A stretch of 64,000 bases of DNA from Agriotes lineatus (lineage: Eukaryota > Arthropoda > Insecta > Coleoptera > Elateridae): the NCBI GenBank assembly GCA_940337035.1, contig CALNHX010002700.1:106658-170657 (forward strand). The letters run 5' to 3'. The notes under the pieces are model-generated. The model had not been told where the DNA came from. It did no database searches and saw nothing but the letters and a program-made list of their open reading frames with translations. Within the stretch, counting starts at the first letter, position 1. Every line of letters begins with the position of its first letter. The position numbers and the translations under genes are program-made. This document shows, piece after piece, positions 46,701-56,165 of the stretch.

Positions 46701-49700
46701 AACACGCCTGCTTATTATTCGATAGATTGTGGGCTTAAGGTTTAATTCCCGAGGCTGTTTGCTCGGATTTAGGTTTTTAGGTTTTTCTAAGTCAACCGAA
46801 TACTGTGAGGCAGTACTACTTCTCCACCTTTCCTGACTTTTCTTTCATTCTCTACCCCTCTTTTCTACCATCCATCTTGCAACTACCCGTAGTTGGAATT
46901 GAAATTACCTTAGATTCTTACCCTCCGCCCCCCCCCCCTGGTCAATTCTACTTAAAAAGTAATTCTGTATTTTCCTATATTCTAAAATTAGTATTTGACA
47001 AATCTTTATCTGAATTGTACTAATGGAATGGAAATTGCTTACTACCCAGTGCCGTCGTATTAACCATGGTAGCCCCCAGAAGCCCCTTGAAATTAAAATT
47101 TTGCGCCCAAATTTTACTTAGTGTTCGAAAAATCAATAAACTATTTATTGTGATCATTTCAAGTTGCAATTTCCAGTAGGTATATGGCTACGAATTTATA
47201 AATTATGACCAAGATGGAACAATTTTTTGCTGATCATCTTATTTTGGCGTCCCCTGAAATCTTGCGCCAGAAGCACGGGCTTCTCAGGCTTCTGCTATAA
47301 TACGCCACTGATAATACCAACACATAATCAGGAGTAAAAAATGATATGATTAGTTATAGTCCCACATCAATCATGAATACGATACTCAAAATATTTAAGT
47401 CCATAATCACTGACAAAATAAAAATATTGATTTGTCCATATTTGTCAATAAATCAACACGGTTTCATTGAAGGATGCAGTGTTGAAACAAATTTGATATG
47501 TCATACACTAGTATATTACGCAACAAGTTTAGAAAAGTGATGTTTTACTGTTACTGAGTTCAGTCTAACGTATTGCGTATACTATTTTATCGCATTCCAT
47601 AAGAAATGTAAAATGTTAAATTTTGACACAAAAGTGATACTAAATGTCAAAACATAACCATGCTAAACAGAACTCGTTTCTTTGTACTAAAGTACAATAA
47701 GCAACTCCAGTTGCTGCTATACATTTGGCAGTACTGAAGTGTATTATTGTTGGTGGCACTGTAAGTCTATGTCAAATTTGAGGTTAGCAGGTTAGGTTTT
47801 GTGTCAGTTTGTGTCAAAACTGACGCAAAACCTAACCTGCTAATCTCAAATTTGATGTAGACTTACAGTGCTACCAACAATGCACTTAAGTACTGTCAAA
47901 CGTAAAACAAATCGCCGTTGCTATGCAGAAAAGTACCACATTTCTAAACGATTTTGAATGTAGAAATGTAGTACATTACCAAATGAAATGTGATAATAGT
48001 ATGTATATTACGCAACAAGTTTATAAAAGTGACGTTTTTCTGATTAAGTATGGTTGGTTTGAGTAAGAGTACTTAATAGCCATATGAGTTCTGTAAAACA
48101 AATTTTCTAAAGCTTTTCGTATACTATTTTATCGCATTTCATATAGAAATGTGAAATATTAATTTTTTATATAAAAGTGACATTAAGGCTGGCGTTTTAA
48201 ATAAGAAACAACCAACAATTGTTCTTTTCTTTTTATTGTATTGCCGGATGCTGCTATCTATATGGCATTCGCGATCTTTCTGGATGAGGGTTGGCCATGA
48301 CAGTTTCCCCAATTTAGCTGTGTAAAATTACTTTCTTGTCTTTAAACGAAGTTTACATTTTAGGTTATGGGTACCAATGATTTTAGGTTAGAAAACATGA
48401 CAAAACACCTTAAAATGCAAAGTTGCCATATTTAAGCAGAATAGAAAATGAAACTTAGTAATTTTTATGTATGTATCCAGTTTCAATAATTGTGTAATTA
48501 GATACATTTTTAATTAAGTACGTGGAAGGTCTTACAATACTTCAGATTTTAAATATTTCTCCACATGTACTATCAAAGAAAGCAGTCCATCTGGCAACAA
48601 TATTCAGTTCCGTCAAATGACAGTAAATTTGTTTGAGGTTATGCAGGTTATACAATAAAATAAAAATTACGGATCTGTTCATGTGCAACTTAACAGCAAA
48701 AATCCAAGGCCAACCCTCATCCAGAAAAATCGCGAATGCAATATACATTATTTTGTAAAGCTAAACTAGAATTTTCCAATGTAAAAATTTCTACCTGAGC
48801 AAAGCTTCCTTTCTCTGCTAAACAGGTGTTCTATGCAAGTGTGCATCAAAGCCACAGGCAAATGTTTTTTGCCGGTGCAGATAATATTAAGTAAAATAAG
48901 CTTCTTGGCCTTTCAGTCACTATAATTAAACAGAAAATCTGTGAAATTTCAGGTATAGATAGAATAAACAGGAACCAAACTGATTCTGGCCAAATGCTGA
49001 ATCTGTAATAAATTAAGCAAGAAAGTACATATTATGTAAAAAAATTAATGTGTTACATTATAATCAGTAATAATAATATATTTATTTGTAATAATTGTAC
49101 GTGAAGATATACACTACAATTAAATTTTTAAAAAAGTTTCCAGTACCGGGAATCGAACCTGAGCCTCCTGAGCAAAAGCCAGGTATCCTGCCACAAGACC
49201 ATTGCGGGTTATAAGTTTTCTTCCTCAACCAGCTGTATACTACGCGGTTGCATGATATTTAAAACAAAATGCACTTATTGATTGGATTTTTATCACTAAA
49301 ATTAGTTCAATAATAAATTATTCAAATATTAACACATTGGAAATCAGATGATCACTTTTGAATGGATTATTTAATCATTATAAGTGCTACAAGATACAAT
49401 GGGTTTCCTTAATGCACTAACTTCAATTAAAAACCAAATTTTCTGTAAAATAAATAATATAAATGTTATAACAGTAAGAGAAACGTCTACTTCAATGATA
49501 GATTTTAGTAGTAATGACTTGCGGAAAAATATTCTTTTTCAACCTAAAAATAAATATTCTTAAAACAATTGTTTTCTTCATAATTCGTATTTCATTCTAA
49601 ACGTTTCTGTTCATCTATTAATTATTCGTGCTTTAATAATAACCATCCACTGCCACTCGTATTCGTTATTTACCGTATTGTAAATTTCGCATTTGCAAAG

Positions 49701-52700
49701 TTTAAATTTTCTGCCATTTGTTCCCATTGCATATTATTCAAAGCTAACCGTAGTCACTGTACTAACCATGTTCACAACCTGATATCTGCCTGAACTCTTA
49801 TGTGCGCTATCTGTGTGGAAATTGTATTAGGTGTCTACAAAACCTGCATGCATCTCCATCATTTGTCATTGGAAATTTCGCCCTAAATGACAACCGCTTG
49901 AAATTTTTTAGAAAACACTTACACCCGTATTCATAGTCGTTCGCCAGCGGATCGCCGGCGACTCGCCGGAGTTTCGTTATGAATAGAATGTTGGCGGCAC
50001 TGTACGTCTATGTCAAATTCGAGGTGATCAGGTTAGGTTTTCAGTCAGTTTTGACAGAAACTGACACAAAATATAACCTGCTAACCTCGAATTTGACATA
50101 GACGTACAGTGCCGCCAACATACTATTCATAACGAAACTCTGGCGAGTCGCCGGCGATCCGCTGGCGAACGACTATGAATACGGGCGTTAGTCTCAAAAA
50201 CCAAACTTCAGAAATAGCTCAATGAGGTCTTAAAAAATTGTATCTTCCTGTAAGCTGTTTTCCAGTTTCTGTTTTCTATTTTGCACAAGTAAATTTTACG
50301 GTTGAATGGCAGAAATACAAATGAAAAATGGGTACAAAAGCGTCGATATTTTAAATACAATTTTACAAGGCAAGCGAATCTTTTACCATTTATAAAAGGC
50401 AGTGGCTGCGTGTCCGAGTTCGGACACTTAATTATTCTTACTAAATGTCCGACATCGGACATTTAATTTCAATTGCTATATGTCCGAGGCTGGAGCCATG
50501 GACGTTGATCCTAAACATCCGATGTGGGATAAAAGGTAGTTATACTGAATGTATAATCCGGTAGCCGAATTAATTGATAAGCAACACTTGCGAGTCCTAA
50601 TTTGTTTATTTTGAAAATAAGTACTGTAGAAAAACAGAATAAACAACACAATATAAATATGTACTCATAATTACATTTTGGTATTGCTAATGAGTACCTA
50701 AATACTAATCTTAAGTAAGTTTCTAAGTTCATTTAGTTTTAAACTTTTTTATTGGAAGACCAATGGCTGTTAATAAATGTCCTTTTGGACGCCCCCTTCC
50801 TCTTTTTATTCGAAGAGGCATTTTTATGTTTGCTACTCTTTCTCTATCATCTGAATTGCTTACAATTTGTAAGTCATTTAAATCAATATTTGTAAGATTT
50901 GTTTCTGGATGCTCTGTTGTAAGTTTTTCTTCGGTGTCGACGTTTTGAGGTAACAAAATGTTTTCGTCATTTTCGAAGACTAAATTAAGAGATTCATTTG
51001 TATTTAAATTATTATTATCTTCTTGATTTGTTTCACTTATTTCTTCTTCAACGACAATGTCTTGAGGGAGCAAATTGATTTCCTTATAGGAAGATATCGA
51101 AGCAATAACATTTTCAGACTGATCCATATTTAAAGAATTATCATACACTACGTTTTCGACAAGAATAATCTTCATACCCAATTTCCAATAATTTGTTAAA
51201 TCTTTGAGAATTTTTAATTTATTTTCAAATTCCAGAGTTCCTTCTTCCGATGCTACTTGTGCTAACTCTTGTATTGTATTTAGCGCCAAATTATACTTTT
51301 GATTATGACTCAAAGTCGCTTTTCTTTTAAAAGTTGTAACACTTGACAGAGATGCATCAATTTCAACATTATTGGAATTATTATCCCAGGGATTTTCTAC
51401 TTTATCTTGGAATAGATTATGGTGTGCAACATAATATTCTTTAGTCCACCTTTCTCCACAAAGTGACCTTTCGAATAACTCTGTGTTTTCAAAACTTCTA
51501 AATGCTAGTATATGGCAGCAAGGCAATTTCATTTGTTTTATGAATTTACAGTCACAACGATTGTTTGTAGTTGTGTAAGTGCGACTTAGGGAGTCACACA
51601 CACTCACTAGGCCAGCGGCATCTTTTTTGATAACTACTTTCTTAGATTTATAATGCTGTGTTTTGATAAAATTGTATGCATAGGGTGTTAATAGTTCCTT
51701 ATATTCTTTTAAATTATTTTCAAACGGCTTTACGGTTGTTCCTTTTTGTAACATAGTAAACATTTCAAAATTGTGTTTTTCACGAAGACTATTAAGAATA
51801 CAAAAAAAATGGTCGTTGAATACTCCCAAAGAGGCATAACGTGGAATAACTGATTTCAGTTTCTGATTGATACATTCTAACCTGTTATTAGTTGTATTAG
51901 AAAATGAGCATTCAGCTTCACTTAGAGCTGGTACCCATTCTTCTTTAATAGAAGTCCAATTTTTATCCAAGTAGTCGACAACAGACCTAGGAACTTGATC
52001 TTTCATTTCTTCGAAAATTTTATTATATTCGTCTAAATATTTACTATATAATAATTTTTGAACATAACTTAATGAAAGATTTCTTTCCATAGATGTTATT
52101 CCAAGTTTTGAGGTAATTTGCCTTTGAAACGTTTTTAAGACATGGAACTTGCATATAAGCAGTGTCGCTTCTGGAAAACATTCTTTCAGAACAAATCTTT
52201 CTTTTATGTCTTTATCGGTCATTATTGTTTTTATGTTTGACCATTGCTGGTTATTAGATTTGAATGTTTCACACATCCACTTTAGGCTGTTCGAGTCTTC
52301 ATACATTAACAAAGTAATGCATATAATGTCACTACCTCCATTCGAATCTTCCACTAAGAAAATATACACTGGAGCTCTGATGTCCAGTAGTTTATAGGTG
52401 GCATCAATACACATAAACTCAGGATAAGCTGCCGCGAGCATTTTCATCTCTTTCGATTGAAATTGTAGTCCTCTAAATTCCCCGTCCTCCTCCAATACAA
52501 ATGATTGACAATCTGAAAAATAATAATAGTATCCATTATGTATATGACTTAAAGATTGTTTTTCAATTTACTTACTATATGTATTCTTCAGCAGCTCGAT
52601 GCAACTTGAAAGATCGGATGCCGCAGCTGCATCAGGTTTAATTCTGGTTTGAATATTGTGAAGATCTTTTAAAGTAATTTTTTTATTACTGGTTGTCATA

Positions 52701-55092
52701 ACATGAGATTGAATCAATTTTTTATTTGCTCTCATTTTAATCATATTTTTGGTTTCCTCTAATACTTCCCCTTCTAATTTTCGTACTGGTGCATAGTACT
52801 GATACAATTCCTTTAAAATTACGAGTATATTACAATAAAATAAAATATCACAAAGAAATTATACTATGATAACTGACTTGACTATACCTACAACTTACTT
52901 TTGAAACATTGTGATTGTGTTCGTTATTTAACTGGGTGATTTTTAGCTTTTTCGTCTTACTCTGGAAATTAATTGTTATATATGCACCGCAGTTAGTAGT
53001 GCGATGAGATCTGCAATAAAGTTAGTAATGTTAAAAAATTAAATAATATGTACTATATTTGCTGGTTTACCTAGTATTTGGTCTTTTGCCATTAGAATTG
53101 CTCCTAAACAACTTTCCTCCTTGCTTACAAGTGAATTTCAGATATTCGTAAATGCAGTTCTTGTCCTTTCGGTCTCCTTTTAGAATTTTACTATCACGTT
53201 TGTAAAATTTTACAAAGTTTTCTTTTTCATAAGCACTGAGGGCTTTCATGTAATCACTGTAGCTGTTAAATGTTTTACCAACCTCCATTGTATTGGTTAA
53301 CTGAACCACCCGCAGGCAGCGCTAAGTAAAAACGGAGGTTAAAACTCAAACAGACATAACCTCAAAAAACACATTTTCGTAGGATTTCATACTCGGACAT
53401 ATAGCAATTGAAATTAAATGTCCGATGTCGGACATTTAGTAAGAATAATTAAGTGTCCGAACTCGGACACGCAGCCACTGCCTTTATAAAATAGCTTACG
53501 ATAATCAGCCAACATTTGTCTTTGAAATGCAGTCTTGTTTATGTCCGCACGACACGTATAACTGGATAATAAGTGTTTTCTATGTAGCAATCTTAAATGT
53601 CAAAACATAACCAAGCTGAGCAGAGCTTGTTCTTGCGTACTGAAACACAACAAACAGCTCCAGTTGATGTTATATGTTTGGCAGTACTGAAGTGTTGGTG
53701 GCACTGTAAGTCAATGTCGAATTTGAGGTTAGCAGGTTAGGTTGTACGCTAGTTTTGACGCAGACTGACATAAAACCTAACTGCGAATATGACATAGACG
53801 GACACTGACACTAACAATACACTTGAGCATTGTCAAACGTAAAACGAATCGCTGCTGCTATGATATAATGGTTACTATGGTGCAACATGCCGCTTTACTC
53901 AACGGTTTTGAATGTAGAAATGTAGTACATTCCAATTACTCAATATAGATCTCATTAATACACACTGAAGAGATATAAAAGATGTGATAAAATTATCTAT
54001 TTTGAGATATGAATAATAAACAAAATTATACATATTAAATTTATTCTGAAATCATTTAGACACACATAATATATATATTATCGTATTCCATTTTGTTCCT
54101 AATTGGACAATTATCGTCCGTGTATTAAATACAAATAAATAAATATTAAGAAAGATTATATCCCAAAGCTTGGTCTAAACCACTAATTTTTGTGATTGTC
54201 ACTTTGAAAAGTTGCACACCTAAAGTGATGCGTGTTGCAGGACGACATACTATCCCTCGACACGGCCGAATGTGCGGAGCTATTGCTCATTGTTAAACCC
54301 TACTATCGCCAGCTAGTGTGTGTGATGCTCCGCAAGTCCATGTACCCAAGCTGCTGGGACGACTACTCCAGTTCCAGCTGGTCTCTCGACGACAGGGAAA
54401 TGTTCCGTTGCTACAGGCAAGACGTGGCCGACACGCTCATGTATTGCTATAATGTTCTAAATCTGGAAATGTTGGACATCCTGCAGGCCAAGCTGGCGGA
54501 AGCATTGCAAGAGTGCGGCAGCAACCCAACAGAACACTGGAACGCAGTAGAAAGCTGCCTGCACGCTTTCGCCGCCATATCAGAATGTATTGAATGGGAA
54601 AACTTGTACCTTCCCAAGCTGATAGTCACCCTGAGGAACATTCCGTATCGGGATCTGCACGTCAAGGTGCTAGCCACAGCGTTGGACACAATTGGGGCGT
54701 ACTCTGAGTGGCTCGCAGACCACCCCGAGGTTATAGGCAACGTCATCCCGCTGATAACGTCAGGCTTGAGCAATGTGGAGGTGGCGCCCAACGCCACCAT
54801 GGCTTTGAAGGACGTGTCGCACAATTGCCAGAGGTATTTGCAGCCGTTTGCTGATCACCTTCTTATGGCTTGTCAGGTATGCTTGTGGCTGCGTATGATG
54901 CTGTGTTTTTGAAATTGTGGTTTACAGTCGACTTTACAAAATGCGCAATCGCGGCTGGCTGAGCGCATTAGGACCATGCACAGTCTCGGCGTGATTTTGA
55001 GCATTCTGCCTGTGAGTCGAATTATGGATTGCCTAAATGTCATCGTGGGATCTTCTATTGAAGAAATACAGACGCTCATAAATTCTCCCATT
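43747..55092 (+). CDS. IPO13: importin-13 (karyopherin beta), first eight exons, 3' end outside window
   Basis: Importin-13 is a bidirectional HEAT-repeat transport receptor that imports cargoes such as UBC9 and MAGOH-Y14 and exports eIF1A, driven by Ran-GTP. Exons: 43747-43899 (start ATG), 43953-44120, 44171-44323, 44369-44625, 44679-44874, 46031-46243, 54241-54876 and 54928-55092; all GT-AG and phase-consistent, about 647 codons. Diagnostic matches: YTVENLEKAVTLFYKTEAGQ, SPQAWSFVWELLDP, MGPKLVLNRLCIT, WPNAFEELV, SSSSLTFGFWYTLQ followed directly by DDILSLD, ADTLMYCYNVLNLEML, and IGAYSEWLADHPEVIGNVIP. The family is about 960 residues, so the last third (right of 55092) must lie outside the window; I found no further exon up to 64000. 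Introns are 45-53 bp except intron 5 (1,156 bp), intron 6 (7,997 bp) and the open last one. RanBP3 is the divergent neighbour. Confidence 0.95.
44984..45869. mobile_element. 886-bp foldback element in importin-13 intron 5
   Basis: Ends TATACCGGGTGCTGACTTGC...GCAAGTCAGCACCCGGTATA; arms of about 270-290 bp (pairs such as CATAGGAATTTGCATAGTAA, GAATGCAAAAA, ACTAGCATTTT) and a unique centre of about 300 bp. TA lies at both borders. It makes up most of the intron: without it the intron would be about 270 bp. Same terminal motif as the 37235 element. Confidence 0.85.
46244..47507. other. Importin-13 intron 6, first part
   Basis: No element resolved. The frame at 47346-47540 (NTILKIFKSIITDKIK, then NQHGFIEGCSVETNL) resembles a short fragment of a LINE reverse transcriptase (motif NQHGF), on +. 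Confidence 0.45.
47508..48185. mobile_element. Longer form of the shared-core MITE with flanking repeat units
   Basis: Inverted ends with TACTATTTTATCGCATTCCAT (about 47580) and ATGAAATGTGATAATAGTAT (about 47984-48003) surround CAAAACATAACC, GGCAGTACTGAAGTG, the core (47752-47880) and ACGATTTTGAATGTAGAAAT. The segment ATATTACGCAACAAGTTTA occurs directly before (47512) and after (48005) the element, and TATACTATTTTATCGCATT again at 48120. This suggests tandem or partial duplication. In importin-13 intron 6. Confidence 0.65.
49139..49211 (-). tRNA. tRNA-Glu-like sequence, probably pseudogene or SINE head
   Basis: On the minus strand the body GGTCTTGTGGCAGGATACCT, anticodon arm CCTGGCTTTTGCTCAGG and T-arm AGGTTCGATTCCCGG follow the layout of eukaryotic tRNA-Glu (B box intact). 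The anticodon position reads TTT rather than TTC, and the acceptor stem pairs at only about four of seven positions. A T6 run (pol III terminator) follows directly (complement of 49130-49136). In importin-13 intron 6, antisense. Confidence 0.45.
49922..50187. mobile_element. 266-bp hairpin MITE, second copy, TTA target duplication
   Basis: Nearly base-for-base the element at 35189-35454, with the same length and the same CACCCGTATTC...GAATACGGGCG ends. TTA on both sides (49919-49921, 50188-50190). In importin-13 intron 6. Confidence 0.85.
50398..50488. repeat. MULE terminal inverted repeat, gene 3' side
   Basis: 91 bp, exact reverse complement of 53392-53482; the match stops at the next base. 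Four TGTCCGA or TCGGACA half sites form two palindromes and a fifth TGTCCGA lies at the inner edge; these are plausible transposase-binding sites. Confidence 0.95.
50729..53309 (-). CDS. MULE transposase, four exons, intact 789 residues
   Basis: Cuts and moves the element carrying it. Exons (minus strand): 53071-53309, 52899-53010, 52576-52810 and 50729-52512; each junction is GT-AG and the phases add up to 790 codons including stop, with no interruption. Residues about 14-113 form a FLYWCH/FAR1-like zinc finger (C61, C87, H111, H113: FTCKQGG, TNCGAYI, NNEHNHN). The MULE catalytic domain has D232 in CIDATYK, D295 in TDKD, the C-x2-H at 316-319 (CKFH) and E408 in NNRLE. A SWIM zinc finger follows (C515-x-C517 ... 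C527-x-H529, NRCDCKFIKQMKLPCCHIL). The C-terminus ends in an AT-hook, KRGRGRPKGH. This layout is that of animal MULEs related to the ZSWIM proteins. The exon joins are inferred from sequence only. It is the only long intact frame of mobile DNA in the window. Confidence 0.92.
53392..53482. repeat. MULE terminal inverted repeat, gene 5' side
   Basis: Partner of the TIR at 50398-50488. It lies 82 bp upstream of the transposase ATG (53309), so it may also contain the promoter. Confidence 0.95.
53585..53945. mobile_element. Shared-core MITE, longer form, truncated right end
   Basis: AATGTCAAAACATAACC, TTTGGCAGTACTGAAGTGTT, a decayed core (53697-53810) and GAATGTAGAAATGTAGTACATT, in the same order as the copy at 47.6-48.0 kb. 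Lies 100 bp beyond the MULE. Confidence 0.7.
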
Positions 55093-55296
55093 GTAAGTTG
55101 TTTGAGCATGGACATGTGCTAATGTGGGTATCTGCTTGCTGGCTATTTATTGTCTTATTTTGATTTTCACGACAAGATATAATATTTTCTAGTCGTAAAA
55201 TAGTTCAGGAGGTAGATATTCACCATACAATCAACACTTTCTATAAGCAAAGTTAATAGGTACCACTAATAGGTACAGAGTAATTTTTTTAAAACT

Positions 55297-56165
55297 GAAT
55301 TGCAGCAGGCCCTTGATAGCTTGAATCAGTTGGCAGTACTGAACTGCATTGTCAGTCGATGTCAAACTCGAGATTTGCAGGTTAAGTTTTGTGTCTGTGT
55401 GTCAAATGACAAACAAAACCTAACCTACTAACCTCGAATTTGATATTGACTAACAATGCACTTCAGTAAACTCTATTCACTATAGTCCCGGATTGTCAAT
55501 GTCAAAATCCAATTAAAAACAATCCTTTATATCATGGTTAATACTTTTAAGTGATGCTATGGGTAACTAGAAACGATTAATTAAGTTACTAATGTCAAAA
55601 TTATATATTATAGGTTATGGTTAAATCAAAATATTTTATATTTCAAACTGACTTAAGCAAAAATAAATAAACTTGCCAGCTAACAAAAACGCAAATTTTA
55701 AAAATTACGCTTTTGCATTGTCCAACCTCGAAGTAACAAAAACACCAATAGAAATTTAACAGTGCTACCATAAAACGCCATTTTTGACAATCCGAGACTA
55801 TAGTGAATAGAGTTTATAGTCCCGGATTGTCAAAAATGACATTTTATGGTAGCACTCTTGAATTTCTATTGGTTTTTTTGTTACTACTAGGTTGCACAAC
55901 ACAAAGCATACTTTTTAAAATGTGCGTTTTTGTTACATAGCAACTGGTTGTTTGTTTTTGCTTAAGTCATAACCTTAGTTTTGACATTAGTAACTTAATT
56001 AATTGTTTCTAGTTACCCATAGCTTGACTTAAAAGTATTACCCATGATATAAAGAATTGTTTTTAATTAGATTTTGACATTGACAATCCGCGACTATAGT
56101 GAATAGACTTTATTGCCAACTGATTCAGGCTATCCAGGGCCTGCTGCGATTCCGTTTTTAAAAAA
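55297..56165. mobile_element. Shared-core MITE interrupted by an inverted-dimer element
   Basis: Outer ends GCAGCAGGCCCTTGATAGCT and its complement (GCTATCCAGGGCCTGCTGC-like, 56127-56150) enclose TTGGCAGTACTG, the core (55350-55445) and ACTTCAGTA. The element at 55469-56110 interrupts it. In the last visible importin-13 intron. Confidence 0.75.
55469..56110. mobile_element. 642-bp head-to-head dimer of a TA-target MITE
   Basis: Ends AACTCTATTCACTATAG...CTATAGTGAATAGACTT, flanked by TA (55467-55468, 56111-56112). The left half (to about 55816, ending GAATAGAGTT) is a complete unit with its own ends. The right half is an inverted copy of the same unit lacking its outermost 5' bases at the junction. 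Non-coding. Confidence 0.75.

Larger units (their letters stand above)
50398..53482 (-). mobile_element. Complete Mutator-like transposon (MULE), 3,085 bp
   Basis: The terminal inverted repeats, 50398-50488 and 53392-53482, are 91 bp and identical. The exact 9-bp duplication TTTATAAAA lies at 50389-50397 and 53483-53491. Each TIR begins GGCAGTGGCTGCG and holds two inner palindromes, TGTCCGAGTTCGGACA and TGTCCGACATCGGACA. The single gene (50729-53309) is in antisense orientation to the host importin-13 gene, whose intron 6 it occupies. Perfect TIRs plus an intact frame indicate very recent insertion. Confidence 0.95.

Noticed and set aside
54447..54824. 125-codon minus-strand open frame
   Set aside because: Antisense shadow of importin-13 exon 7.
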